DNA of 64,000 nt from Litchfieldia alkalitelluris (GTDB lineage: Bacteria > Bacillota > Bacilli > Bacillales > Bacillaceae_L): NCBI RefSeq assembly GCF_002019645.1, contig NZ_KV917374.1, positions 5,106,369 through 5,170,368 on the forward strand, read 5' to 3'. Position 1 is the stretch's first letter; each line of letters opens with the position of its first letter. The translations under genes were made by a program, and so were the position numbers. Below are positions 17,426 through 26,846 of the stretch, piece by piece. Under the pieces are notes generated by a model. The model saw nothing but the letters and a program-made list of their open reading frames with translations, was not told the origin of the DNA and did no database searches.

Positions 17426-17790
17426 TTCAGCAGCTTTTGCTATACATTCATTCAAACTTGTCTGAAGTCGGGTTTGGTTCAGACAGCTTTGGCTTGCTTT
17501 CAACCAAAGTTGTCCGAAGACGAACCGAGTTCGGACAGCTTTGGCTTGTTCTCACTCAAAGTTGTCCGAAGACGAGCCAAGTTCAGACAGCTTTTCCTTG
17601 CTTTCACCCAAAGCTGTCCGAAGATGAACTAGGTTCGGACAGCTTTGGCTTGTTCTCACTCAAAGTTGTCCGAAGGCGAGCCAAGTTCAGACAACTTTTC
17701 CTTGCTTTCACCCAAAGCTGTCCGAAAATGAACTAGGTTCAGACAGCTTTCCCTTTTTACTATTAAAGCTGTCCGAAGGCGATGACACTC
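17426..17790. repeat. Tandem array, 52-bp unit, seven copies
   Basis: Unit starts (TTCGGAC or TTCAGAC) fall at 17426, 17478, 17530, 17582, 17634, 17686 and 17738, all exactly 52 bp apart. Each unit is a hairpin: TTCGGACAGCTTTG, a variable loop, then CAAAG(T/C)TGTCCGAA. Two alternating sub-versions exist. The same stem core recurs at 46166-47062 with different loops. An open frame of 99 codons through the array is a by-product of the repeat. The rest of the 770-bp gap shows no gene. Confidence 0.95.
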
Positions 17791-18047
17791 AACTCTTTTG
17801 CCCTAAACTGTCCCTATTCAACTTTATATTTTATTTTAGCTAACCCATAACATGCCTTATCATATATAAATAATTGCACAGTGTATATAAGAAAGTTCAC
17901 ATCCCCGCAAAAAAGATATGAACTTTTTTAGAATTCACAGAATATCCATTGCTTCTGTGCAAAACACTTTTCAATCCCTGTATAATATGCTAAAATTCTA
18001 ATATTCAGAATTTAATGCGCGTTCACTATGTATAGGGAGGGATTTTA

Positions 18048-18269
18048 TTGTTACGTTTTGCAATTTCTTTTATCCTGGCATTTGTGCTTATCGTTGTTGA
18101 GGCAATGATTGTTATGAAGCTAAAGAATTACGCTGGTATTGATTTGAGTAATATTCAACTGTTGGTCGGTGTGTATGCAATGAACTTCTTTTTAGTTTTT
18201 GCTATATTGACTGATGTAAAACGTTGGATTGAAAATCAAGAGGAGTCAGACACTCAAATCGAGGGTTAA
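18048..18269 (+). CDS. Small membrane protein, two predicted segments (73 aa)
   Basis: I do not recognise it. The start is a TTG with GGGAGGG upstream. Two hydrophobic helices (about residues 3-25 and 38-57) are followed by a charged tail ending NQEESDTQIEG. It stands alone between the array and its own terminator at 18301. Confidence 0.75.
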   Translation: MLRFAISFILAFVLIVVEAMIVMKLKNYAGIDLSNIQLLVGVYAMNFFLVFAILTDVKRWIENQEESDTQIEG

Positions 18270-18300
18270 GCAAATTCCATAGTATATATTCCCTCCAACT

Positions 18301-18329
18301 TCGTAAGCATAGCTTACGATTTTTTTTTA
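18301..18329 (+). terminator. Terminator after the 73-aa membrane gene
   Basis: TCGTAAGC pairs with GCTTACGA across a 3-nt loop, followed by a long T-run. Confidence 0.9.
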
Positions 18330-18385
18330 TTTTCCAACACTTTCATGCTATGTTTTAAACATAGACACTTTTTAAGGGGGCTTAT

Positions 18386-19003
18386 ATGGAAATACTGTTG
18401 ATTAGACATGGGCAATCTGAAGCTGACTTGTGAGATGTCCATGAAGGAAGAGCTGATTATCCTCTAACTACCCTGGGAAAAATGCAAGCAAGGGCATTAG
18501 CAGAGACTAGAAAAAAGATACAAACCTGATATTATTGTTAGTAGTACTTTAAAAAGAGCAAAAGAAACAACTGAGATTCTATCAAGTATTACGAATGTTG
18601 AACTAAAGTTTGAGGACCAATTACAGGAATACAACAATGGAGTTCTTGCAGGGTTATCAAGAGATGAAGCAAGAGTTCTTTATCCTCTTCCGATTGAAGG
18701 ACGTCCTCCACATCAAGCCATTGCTGAGGGTGAATCAGAATTGGAGTTCAGATTTAGAGCAGAAACTATTTTTCTGAAAATTTTAGAAGACCATAAAGAA
18801 GTAAATCGTATTGCTTTAGTCTCTCACGGTGGTATGATTAACAATTTACTACGTTCTTTTTGTCCTTACCTATCTTAACTACTAATTTTTTTTCAACGGG
18901 AGACACAGGGTATCACCTTTTAAAAATCGAACAACATCAAAAAAGGATATTATTCTTAAATAACTGTAACCATCTACACCAAATATCCAATATCCAAGAA
19001 TAG
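18386..19003 (+). pseudogene. Decayed histidine phosphatase (phosphoglycerate mutase family)
   Basis: Begins with a good AAGGGGG site and MEILLIRHGQSEADL, the RHG catalytic motif of the family. A TGA at 18431-18433 (codon 16) then stops it where a Leu codon would read on to DVHEGRADYPLT. A second lesion, a one-base change in the A6 tract near 18511, shifts the frame before RYKPDIIVSSTLKRAKETTE. A third, a missing T near 18857, shifts it again before LPILTTNFFSTGDTGYHLL. The second catalytic histidine (VSHGGMINNLLRS) is still readable. Three independent lesions make a genuine pseudogene more likely than sequencing error. Confidence 0.88.
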
Positions 19004-19014
19004 GAGATCTTAAC

Positions 19015-19950
19015 ATGATACATAAATTAGGATTAGAGAAAGAGAATTTCCATGGTTCTTTTAGCAACCAGTATAAGCCAATTCTTGAAGTTAACTCTGG
19101 AGATACAGTCCAACTAAAAACTCTAGATATTCAGTGGGGTTATTCTCCATCACCAGACCAAGAGGTTGAACGATATCATTCAAGAGAAAATGAAAATAAG
19201 CCAGGCCATCCAATTATTGGACCCATTGCAGTAAAAGAAGCAAAACCAGGAATGGTTTTAGAAGTAAGAATTAACGAATTAGTCCCAGGATGGTATGGCC
19301 GTAATTGGGCTGGCGGGATGAAAAACTGGCAAAATGAAAAGCTTGGTTTAACAGATTCTGAAAGAGTGCAAGTTGATTGGAAGCTAAATAAAAATACAAT
19401 GACTGGTACTTGTGAGATTGCTGGAAAAGAATTTCGTGTTGGTCTTGATCCATTTATTGGGTTAATGGGTGTTGCTCCTTCAGAATCTGGTGTGCATTCA
19501 ACTCCTCCACCAAGGTATTGTGGGGGAAATATCGATTGTAAAGAACTAACCCGTGGTAGTAGTTTATTTTTACCAATATCAGTGGATGGAGCTTTATTTT
19601 CAATTGGTGATGGACATGCCTTACAAGGGGACGGGGAAGTATCAGGAACAGCGATTGAATGTCCAATGGATCTGGTTGACATTACTTTAATAGTAAGAGA
19701 TGATATGCAACTTAGCATGCCAAGAGCTTTAACACCTTCTAGTTGGATTACATTTGGTTTTGATGAGGATTTAAATGAAGCGACTGCTGTTGCACTAGAT
19801 CAGATGGTCGTTTTAATGAGTGAATTATATCAAATTGAGAAAAACGAAGCCCTTGCTCTTGCAAGTGTAGCCGTTGATTTAAGAATTACTCAAGTTGTTA
19901 ATGGTGTTAAAGGGGTTCATGCGATTCTAAAGCATGGTTCTATCAGATAA
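19015..19950 (+). CDS. Acetamidase/formamidase family protein
   Basis: A 311-residue cytoplasmic amidohydrolase of the FmdA_AmdA family (PF03069). Family members release ammonia from formamide or acetamide. Seen in the sequence: GHPIIGPIAVKEAKPGM, the FIGLMGVAP region with HSTPPPRYCGGNID, and the metal-site motif SIGDGHALQGDGEV. It starts at an ATG after AGGAG, 12 bp beyond the pseudogene. A strong terminator follows. The true substrate cannot be assigned from sequence. Confidence 0.88.
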   Translation: MIHKLGLEKENFHGSFSNQYKPILEVNSGDTVQLKTLDIQWGYSPSPDQEVERYHSRENENKPGHPIIGPIAVKEAKPGMVLEVRINELVPGWYGRNWAGGMKNWQNEKLGLTDSERVQVDWKLNKNTMTGTCEIAGKEFRVGLDPFIGLMGVAPSESGVHSTPPPRYCGGNIDCKELTRGSSLFLPISVDGALFSIGDGHALQGDGEVSGTAIECPMDLVDITLIVRDDMQLSMPRALTPSSWITFGFDEDLNEATAVALDQMVVLMSELYQIEKNEALALASVAVDLRITQVVNGVKGVHAILKHGSIR

Positions 19951-19956
19951 TTTTTT

Positions 19957-19993
19957 AAAAACCCCAGATTCAATGTGAATCTGGGGTTTTTTC
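19957..19993. terminator. Bidirectional terminator
   Basis: AACCCCAGATTCA pairs with TGAATCTGGGGTT, with T-runs in both directions. It separates the convergent amidase and diguanylate cyclase genes. Confidence 0.92.
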
Positions 19994-20002
19994 ATACTTT
20001 AT

Positions 20003-21043
20003 TTAATTATTTTGCTGATAAATCCTAACCTGGTTCCTTCCAAAACCCTTGGCTTCATATAAAGCTTGGTCTGCTCGGTCCAACAAAGATTCCGCTGTGT
20101 CACTAGGCTGATAACTTTCCACTCCGAAACTAGTTGTTACTCCTCCTGCAACAGGAAATGTATAGTGCTCGATATTGCGCCTAATCTCTTCTGCAACTAT
20201 AGCTGCTTTTTCTTTTGAATACCCTGGTAAAATAATTACAAATTCCTCACCACCCCATCTACCAAACTTAGCCACTTTTGGGATGTGTTGAGTAACCAGG
20301 TTTGAAAGATCTTTTAAAATATTGTCGCCCGTAACATGTCCAAAGTTATCATTGATTTTTTTAAAATGATCAATGTCAAAGAATATAATAGAGAAACTAG
20401 TATTCGTTCTTGCTTCAATTAAAGTTTCTACCCATGAGTAAACCATTCTTCGATTACCAATACCCGTTAAATAGTCTTGAAATGCTAGCTTCTCTAAAAA
20501 TTCAGATTCCGTATAAGTTTTGATAATGTTTCGCGCAAAAAACAAAAAGCCAATATAAACAAGATTCGAAAGGTGATATTGGAGGATAGCGTTTGTAGCC
20601 TCGTCTGGAACAGAGTCCCAGAAAATGACACCCATCGCTAGGGTTATTGACCAGAGAATTATCGAAAAAACGCTTCCAACCCGAGCATTTAAAGTAACAA
20701 AAATATAAACAAAAACTAACGGTGTCCATAATGTCGCATTTCCAGTTGTTAGTTCCTGGTTTAAAACCATGTCTCCATAAATAATATCGAATGATTTCAT
20801 CAGATGAAGAATACTGATAATTAGAAGATTAAATAGTTCAACAAACCGAAAAAATCGTTTGTTGTACAACAATACAAATGCAGTAATATACCAGATGACT
20901 AGTAAAGAAGATGTAATTTGATTAAATTGATCTATGGAGCTCCAATTCATTAAATTTACCAGTAAAGCTAAAATTAAAACTGGTAACATCCATAAATAGA
21001 TACGAAGTTTAAACTCTTGAAACTTATTAAGTGTTACTTTCAT
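20003..21043 (-). CDS. Membrane diguanylate cyclase (GGDEF domain)
   Basis: A 346-residue protein that would make cyclic di-GMP from GTP. Six hydrophobic segments span residues ~10-185. A GGDEF domain follows, with FFDIDHFKKINDNFGH (Mg and GTP site) and the active-site loop RWGGEEF. The RxxD inhibitory site normally found five residues before that loop is absent (the stretch is IPKVAKFGRW), so product inhibition at the I-site is unlikely. I use the ATG reading MKVTLNKFQEF, preceded by TTGGAG. No phosphodiesterase or PilZ gene is in the window. Confidence 0.9.
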   Translation of the reverse strand: MKVTLNKFQEFKLRIYLWMLPVLILALLVNLMNWSSIDQFNQITSSLLVIWYITAFVLLYNKRFFRFVELFNLLIISILHLMKSFDIIYGDMVLNQELTTGNATLWTPLVFVYIFVTLNARVGSVFSIILWSITLAMGVIFWDSVPDEATNAILQYHLSNLVYIGFLFFARNIIKTYTESEFLEKLAFQDYLTGIGNRRMVYSWVETLIEARTNTSFSIIFFDIDHFKKINDNFGHVTGDNILKDLSNLVTQHIPKVAKFGRWGGEEFVIILPGYSKEKAAIVAEEIRRNIEHYTFPVAGGVTTSFGVESYQPSDTAESLLDRADQALYEAKGFGRNQVRIYQQNN

Positions 21044-21340
21044 TGTATTCATCTCCAATGGACGAAAGGTTGTCCTCCTCATCCGAGTTTCAATTAGAGC
21101 TATCTCGAGAAGACCTTTCCTATTAGAAAACGGTAACTGGCTGGCATACTCTAGAAAAGAGCTTAGCCCCTATAGCTTTGCGTATTCACCTTTCAATGAA
21201 TTTGCCCTACACCTAAAACTATAAAAATAGTACTTTTTTACTATCATAATTTAAATATTATTATAAATCAATGAATAAAGAATGACCAGCGCCAACATCA
21301 ATTGGGGGTGGTTATTCTTTATTAAAATATAAGATCATAC

Positions 21341-22125
21341 TATAATTTTAAGGCTCTTTTCTGAAAGATTGCTGCTATCTGCCTTAATTAAAATGAATAA
21401 ACACTATCTTTCAGCGTAACGGGGAGAAACAATACAATCAGTAAATGAATTAGCAGAACAATTGCATAGCTATTTGGTCTCTTCATTTACTTTTAAGTCT
21501 TGATTTAATGGGATTTCACCTTAGAATAGCACTATTTAGCTTAGCAATTTATCTGATGCATAATAACTATTATTCAGTGTGGAAATTGTCAATGCGAAAT
21601 TTCCTGATAAACTATTGTAAAACAAAGGAAGTTTGATCATGAATCGAGTGATCAAAGGGATACTTAAAATAAATGGATATTTTCCCTTTAAACTGCAGAA
21701 TATAGCTTGGTTAGGGGTAATTAAGGGGAATTTTTCCCTTTAATCAAAGCACAATCAACCTACTTTCATGTTTTTCAAGTAAATAGAGGGAATTTTGACC
21801 TCTATATTAACTATTTTCTGTCTCATTTCCTAATTAAGGGAAGTTTCTCTCCTTATTTTATCAGCCCATGATAGATGAATGTTATAAGTAAAAAAGCTCG
21901 GGAAAAACTTCCCGAGCTTTTCACTATTTTAGGTGCGAATAGGATTGATAAATCATATTCTTTTACCTGTGCATTTTCCTTTGTTAAATCCATCTTCACT
22001 CCACAAAGGATCCTGTTATTTTCAACATTAAGGTTTAGTTTCAAAAGAAAAGCTACCATTCTTCCTATTTCATATAGGATTTTATAGACCTTTTAAAGCA
22101 ACAAAGTTTACGAGAAGACCCAATA
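21341..22125. repeat. Possible inverted-end element enclosing AT-rich degenerate repeats
   Basis: The left end (21341-21375) reads AAGGCTCTTTTCTGAAAG then ATTGCTGC. The right end (22096-22125), on the other strand, gives the matching AACTTTGTTGC family sequence. The ends match those of the 145-bp and 185-bp elements at 9931 and 41175. The interior has four weak dyads of the form ATTAAGGGGAATTTTTCCC near 21669, 21720, 21783 and 21833 (spacings 51, 63 and 50). No gene is visible in this 1.1-kb gap. The assignment as one element is tentative. Confidence 0.35.
21889..21922. terminator. Hairpin terminator (bidirectional form)
   Basis: AAAAAGCTCGGG pairs with CCCGAGCTTTT, giving a stem flanked by A- and T-runs. 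It lies downstream of zupT on the minus strand. Confidence 0.65.
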
Positions 22126-22935
22126 TTATATAAATAATAAGAGACTAACAGCCATAACAGCCATACCTGCAATTAAACCATAAATAGATAAGTGTGTTTC
22201 ATCGTATTTTTTGGCTGCTGGTAATAATTCATCAAGGGAAATAAAGACCATGATTCCTGCAACAGCAGCGAAGATTATTCCGAACATCACATCATTTAAA
22301 TATGGCATTAGAAATAAGAAAGCAACTACTGCACCTAAGGGCTCGGATAGTCCAGATAAAAATGATAATTTGAAGGCTTTCTTCTTATCACCTGTTGCAT
22401 AATAAATCGGTACCGAAACTGCAACACCTTCTGGTATATTATGAATGGCTATTGCCACCGCAATTGCAACCCCCATCAAAGGATCTTGCAATGCCGCTGT
22501 AAAGGTAGCTATACCCTCTGGGAAATTATGAATCGCAATTGCAAGAGCTGTAAAAGTCCCCATCTTCAATAAAGCTGGGTCCTTTGAAGGATCCTTGGGT
22601 GCATTCATATCCTCAACCTTTTTCAGTTCATGCGGATTACCTTGTTTTGGGATAAACTTATCAATCGCTGCAATTAATAGCATTCCACCAAAGAAGCCTA
22701 CAACTGTCATCCAACTCCCCATTTGAAGTCCGAGTGCGGATGTAAGTGAATCCTGAGCCTTTACAAAAATTTCAACCATCGATACATAAATCATTACCCC
22801 TGCTGAAAAACCAAGTGCTACTGATAAAAATTTCGTATTAGTGGTTGATGTAAAAAAAGCTAAAAGACTTCCAATTCCAGTGGCTAGACCTGCCATCAAT
22901 GTTAAGGCAAACGCAAACAACAAATTTTCAGCCAT
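22126..22935 (-). CDS. zupT: ZIP family metal transporter (ZupT-like)
   Basis: A 269-residue membrane transporter with eight predicted segments that imports divalent metals. The two metal-site motifs of the family are in segments IV and V: HNFPEG and HNIPEG. A His/Lys/Asp-containing loop (residues ~95-125) precedes them. The start is an ATG after AGGAGAGAG. Family members carry zinc, iron or manganese. Two MntR-type operators in the upstream region, and mntR as the divergent neighbour, make manganese a likely physiological substrate here. That is an inference from context. Confidence 0.88.
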   Translation of the reverse strand: MAENLLFAFALTLMAGLATGIGSLLAFFTSTTNTKFLSVALGFSAGVMIYVSMVEIFVKAQDSLTSALGLQMGSWMTVVGFFGGMLLIAAIDKFIPKQGNPHELKKVEDMNAPKDPSKDPALLKMGTFTALAIAIHNFPEGIATFTAALQDPLMGVAIAVAIAIHNIPEGVAVSVPIYYATGDKKKAFKLSFLSGLSEPLGAVVAFLFLMPYLNDVMFGIIFAAVAGIMVFISLDELLPAAKKYDETHLSIYGLIAGMAVMAVSLLLFI

Positions 22936-23047
22936 TATTCTCTCTCCTTTAAATAAGCTTTTCGCTAGTCTTTATAATGCATTAATATTACCTTTTAATA
23001 TCTATGCATTAGGTATCCATTTTGTTAATAGTTTACCTAATCCATTT

Positions 23048-23067
23048 AAGTTTCCCTAAGGAAACTT
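23048..23067. promoter_or_regulatory. MntR operator 1
   Basis: AAGTTTCCCTAAGGAAACTT, an imperfect 20-bp palindrome of the MntR-box type (family consensus close to TTTnCnTnAGGGAAAC). It is about 113 bp upstream of the zupT start. Confidence 0.75.
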
Positions 23068-23203
23068 ATGTGTAAAAAAATAGGATATTCGATTATATGA
23101 TAGGAATTTTTTTATTGTTAAAAAATTCTATATATTTTAATTTAGTGATACACATCCTTTTTGTCAAATTTAATTAAACTGCACACTTTCACCTTGACCA
23201 CAA

Positions 23204-23224
23204 TTGTTTCCTTAGGGAAACTTT
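23204..23224. promoter_or_regulatory. MntR operator 2
   Basis: TTGTTTCCTTAGGGAAACTT is the reverse complement of operator 1 with two differences. It lies 210 bp before mntR and 156 bp from operator 1, inside the 499-bp gap shared by zupT and mntR. Nothing else is recognised in that gap. Confidence 0.75.
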
Positions 23225-23434
23225 TATATAAAAAAATATTTATAATTAACCTTATGCTCTAAAAACAAATTTGTGAACTTATTTTTCATTTATTATAAAT
23301 TTATCTTCACATAGCACATTTGTCAATCATAATTTATACTAGGCGTTTTCATTAGAGTAGGTCAGAGTACGCATTGTTGTTAAGAATCGTTTTATGAACT
23401 ATAATTTAAGAATAATTAACTAAGGGGAAAATAA

Positions 23435-23854
23435 ATGAAAACTACACCCAGTATGGAAGATTATATTGAACAAATCTATATCTTAATCAACAAAAAGGGT
23501 TATGCACGCGTTTCGGATATCGCAGAAAACCTCTCAGTACTCCCCTCTTCAGTAACGAAAATGGTTCAAAAACTCGATGAGGATGAATACCTAAATTATG
23601 AAAAGTATAGAGGGCTCAGTCTCACAACCAAGGGCGAAAAACTAGGGCACCGACTTGTTTATCGTCATGATTTATTAGAGGAATTCCTTGAAATTATAGG
23701 TGTTAAACCTGATAATATTTATAATGATGTAGAGGGAATTGAACATCACTTAAGTTGGGATGCAATTGATCGCATTGGGGATCTTGTTCAATACTTTAAA
23801 AATGAACCAAAACGAATTGAGGAATTACGGAACGTTAGTGGTGAGAAATCATAA
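23435..23854 (+). CDS. mntR: Manganese-responsive transcriptional regulator MntR
   Basis: A 139-residue DtxR-family repressor that binds operators when loaded with Mn(II). An N-terminal winged helix (residues ~1-70, with [21 protein letters not shown]) precedes the dimerisation domain. The metal ligands of B. subtilis MntR are conserved with a one-residue offset: Asp9, Glu12, His78, Glu100, Glu103 and His104. Asp at the first position is the manganese-selective form. It starts [15 protein letters not shown] after AAGGGG. It is divergent from zupT, with two operators between them, and has its own terminator. Confidence 0.95.
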   Translation: MKTTPSMEDYIEQIYILINKKGYARVSDIAENLSVLPSSVTKMVQKLDEDEYLNYEKYRGLSLTTKGEKLGHRLVYRHDLLEEFLEIIGVKPDNIYNDVEGIEHHLSWDAIDRIGDLVQYFKNEPKRIEELRNVSGEKS

Positions 23855-23864
23855 TAACCTACTC

Positions 23865-23901
23865 AAAACGATCAGACTAGTTTTTTAGTCTGATCGTTTT
23901 T
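23865..23901 (+). terminator. Terminator of mntR
   Basis: AAAACGATCAGACTA pairs with TAGTCTGATCGTTTT, followed by T. The stem also contains the stop codon of the frameshifted minus-strand gene. Confidence 0.9.
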
Positions 23902-24737
23902 CAGCAATCTTCTTTTCATTAAAAATACCCGCTAGCTTCTCTTTCATTTCGCTCGATGTCACTATACAACTGGTTGAAAACCACTTGAGCTTTATTTTCA
24001 ATTCAAATGTACCATTAACCTTTTTTGAAAATCCGTAAAATCTATGTGTGACATTTATAGGAACAAACTCAAAGGCTTTTATCCTTTTCCAGGAGATAAA
24101 TCTACTTCTACTAATAATACCTTCTTCAATTACAGCAAATACATTAAAAAGATTGTGAGCGTGAAAGAGTGGCAGAAATAAACAAAAAAAATAAGGTGAA
24201 GGATGTAAACAAAACCCCCATCACCAAACCTACAACAATTGCTATGGAAAATGACTTACACGTATAGCCTTTAAAATCCACTATAGAAACAGATCGGTCC
24301 ACCTTCTTTATATGAAAGAATAAACCAATGTTTACAGTAATTAAAAGAATCGCCATCATAATGAGCATAAACCTCAGATCTAAAAAGGACATGTTATCTG
24401 TTGAAGCACGATTAACATATGCTTGAAAAAACATAATTCCACTTAATACAAGATTTGCGAGAAACCCCATTCTCCTTTGCCTATACCATTCATTTCCCAT
24501 TTTCTCTTTCTCATATTCTGCTACTTGCTCATAAATGGGAATGAGTGATTTTGTTGAGTTCTTTTTCAATAGACCGTAAATAGATTGAACGAATATAATA
24601 ATCCCTAAGCTAAGGAAAAATAACCCCATTTGTAACTTTAGAATATTAATCGTTATAAAATAAATGAATACAGATAGGACTAGAAGGAAATTTGTATAAA
24701 CCAATTGCTTACGTCTCATAGATTGGATTGAATTCAT
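23885..24737 (-). pseudogene. Membrane protein with C-terminal soluble domain, frameshifted in a T8 tract
   Basis: Starts MNSIQSMRRKQLV after GTGGGGAA and encodes four predicted membrane segments. In one frame it stops after 197 residues (SRSQSF) at 24144. Removing one base from the eight-T tract near 24183-24190 joins it to a coherent continuation, including EEGIISRSRFISWKRIKAFEF and ending KKIAEKRSD at 23885, for about 284 residues in total. The continuation looks like the PH-like tail found on small Bacillus membrane proteins, but I cannot name the family. It could be a sequencing error, a phase-variable tract or a real loss. Confidence 0.7.
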
Positions 24738-24810
24738 TGTGATTCCCCACTAACTAAAAATTAGATTTATATTATTACTTACGATAATAGTTGAAAAAAG
24801 TTTCAATTAA

Positions 24811-24847
24811 AAAAGGAGTCCATCTTGGATAAAGATGGACTCCTTTT
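24811..24847. terminator. Terminator between the aldehyde dehydrogenase and membrane genes
   Basis: AAAAGGAGTCCATCTT pairs with AAGATGGACTCCTTTT, a 16-bp stem with T-runs either way. It lies downstream of the aldehyde dehydrogenase on the minus strand. Confidence 0.9.
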
Positions 24848-24928
24848 TCTAAGCAAGGTTGAACTTACTGTTCATTAACGGCAATCGCAATTGGATTTAA
24901 GCATAAAACCCCTACTCACATCACTTCA

Positions 24929-26407
24929 TTATTCTGGAATATATGGTAATTCACCGACCTTCGGAATATTGATCACATGTGTATTTGTATAGGTTAAAAG
25001 TCCTTCTTTCCCATATTCCTGTCCAAATCCAGATTGTTTAACACCACCAAATGGGAAGCGCACATCTAGCCCTTGAACTGCGGCAGTATTTATCATTGTA
25101 GTTCCAGCCTGAATTTGTTTTGCAACTTTCACCGCATCTTCCTCTTTACCCCAAACAGAACTAGTTAAGCCATAAATACTGTCATTTACTAAATTAATTG
25201 CATCCTTTTCATCATCAAAAGGTAATATTGGAACTGTTGGTCCAAATTGCTCTTCGACAACAATTGGATCGTTATTATCTGCTCCCAAAACGACTGTGGG
25301 TTGCATAAAATAGCCTGTATTAAACAAGTCCTCATCAAGCACCTTACCGAGTTTAATCACTTTAGCCCCTTTACTTTCTGCATCATCAATTAAACTTTGA
25401 ACATGATCTATTTGTTTCTTGTTATTAACTGGGCCAATGGTAACGTCCTTATTAAATGGATCCCCTACTCTAATCCACTTGTTTGCAGCCTCAATGTAAT
25501 TTTCAACGAACGGTTTATAAATTGATTTGTCAACGTATATCCTTTTAGCAATCATACATATTTGCCCAGCAGTTAAGAAATTTGAAATAACGAGTCGACG
25601 CATTGCTCTCTCATCATTTACATCGAAGGTTTTCAGGAAAATGGCCGCATCATTTCCACCTAATTCCAGTGTTATATGCTTTAAGGTATCCGCAGCAGAA
25701 CGCATGATATGTTTCCCTGTTTCAGTTCCGCCCGTAAAGGCAATTTTAGATACTTTTGGATTGGAGGTTAATTCAACACCTACTTCACTCTCTCCATGGA
25801 CTAAGTTAAGGACCCCATTAGGAAACTCACTAGAAACCAGCTCGATTACCTTACTTACAGCAAGCGGAGCAAATGGACTCGGTTTTAAAACCATCGTATT
25901 ACCTGCTAGTAGGGCAGGAGCAATCTTTATTGTAGAAAGGGCCAACGGATAATTCCAAGGTATAATTGCTGACACTACCCCAATTGCATCTTTAGCAATA
26001 ATTGTTTTTCCATATTCATGTTCGTGAACTTCACTTTTCAATACTTCCTTAGCATTAGCACACGCATATTCCATCCAAGCTAATGTTACTCCTACTTCTC
26101 CATTGGAATCATATAGCGGTTTCCCGTGTTCTCTTGATAGCAATTCTGTAATTTCTGGAGTTGCATCTTTAATCTTTTTTATCGCCTTTCTCATACGTTC
26201 AATTCGATCTTCAATAGGAGTTTCTGCCCAACTAGGAAAAGCATTATGAGCAGAATTAATCGCCAATATCGCTTCTTCGCGCGTGTTAACCGGTGCATAA
26301 CCAACAATTTCGCTTGGACGCGTTGGGTTTTCACGTGGAGCCAGTTTTTTAGTTTTGAATTTTTTCCCATCAATTATTGCATCAACCACAATTTGCTCTT
26401 GTTTCAT
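24929..26407 (-). CDS. NAD(P)-dependent aldehyde dehydrogenase
   Basis: A 492-residue cytoplasmic enzyme oxidising aldehydes to acids. Conserved parts are VVSAIIPWNYPL, FTGGTETGKHI (nucleotide site), the catalytic base region LELGGNDAAIF, and the nucleophile cysteine in GQICMIAKRIYVD. EEQFGPTVPILPF follows near the C-terminus. The GQIC variant replaces the more usual GQxCxA. It starts at an ATG with AGGAG upstream. The substrate cannot be assigned; the family includes succinate-semialdehyde and aromatic aldehyde dehydrogenases. It is a single-gene unit. Confidence 0.88.
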   Translation of the reverse strand: MKQEQIVVDAIIDGKKFKTKKLAPRENPTRPSEIVGYAPVNTREEAILAINSAHNAFPSWAETPIEDRIERMRKAIKKIKDATPEITELLSREHGKPLYDSNGEVGVTLAWMEYACANAKEVLKSEVHEHEYGKTIIAKDAIGVVSAIIPWNYPLALSTIKIAPALLAGNTMVLKPSPFAPLAVSKVIELVSSEFPNGVLNLVHGESEVGVELTSNPKVSKIAFTGGTETGKHIMRSAADTLKHITLELGGNDAAIFLKTFDVNDERAMRRLVISNFLTAGQICMIAKRIYVDKSIYKPFVENYIEAANKWIRVGDPFNKDVTIGPVNNKKQIDHVQSLIDDAESKGAKVIKLGKVLDEDLFNTGYFMQPTVVLGADNNDPIVVEEQFGPTVPILPFDDEKDAINLVNDSIYGLTSSVWGKEEDAVKVAKQIQAGTTMINTAAVQGLDVRFPFGGVKQSGFGQEYGKEGLLTYTNTHVINIPKVGELPYIPE

Positions 26408-26790
26408 AAAATCAACTCTCCTCTTAATCTTTTTATATCATTGTTTGTATCCTATCATGATTAAAAGGTTATAGTGTAATTGATAAAAGTTATCAGTTGT
26501 TATAACTAATAACTATAGCATCTATTCTTTAGTGACTAGTCACTGTCATCAAAAGTATAAAACTAATTTATTGGTTATACACTCCTCAGGAAAAAACAGC
26601 ATCACAGCTCGTTTTCTACATAAGCATTATTGATAAAAGGTCAGTTGGACGAAAACCCCAGGAATGCGCTAATGCGGGCTATGCAATTAATATCGATAAA
26701 AAACTTAAATATCCTAAACTTATTCTTTATCCGTGAAGAGCATTTTCGACAAATGATCAACCCCGGTTCTCAGTTTTGAACTAATTGTAC
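26408..26790. other. Intergenic stretch, nothing recognised
   Basis: About 380 bp upstream of the aldehyde dehydrogenase. It carries that gene's promoter region and a short uninterrupted frame on the plus strand (26670-26785) without start or ribosome site. No repeat, RNA or operator was recognised. Confidence 0.5.
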
Positions 26791-26843
26791 ATAAAAGTAC
26801 CCGATAGTGCAGACCTTTTTAAGTTGTCTACTCTATCGGGTAC
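26791..26843 (-). terminator. Terminator after rlmD
   Basis: GTACCCGATAG pairs with CTATCGGGTAC, with an inner GTCT/AGAC helix. TTTTAT follows on the minus strand. Confidence 0.85.
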
Positions 26844-26846
26844 AGT

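Noticed and set aside
17437-17736. A 99-codon plus-strand frame in the 17.4-kb array
   Set aside because: Runs only through hairpin repeats, has no ribosome site, and 52 is not a multiple of three.
26670-26785. Possible gene remnant between the aldehyde dehydrogenase and rlmD
   Set aside because: A short stop-free stretch without start, ribosome site or recognisable motif.
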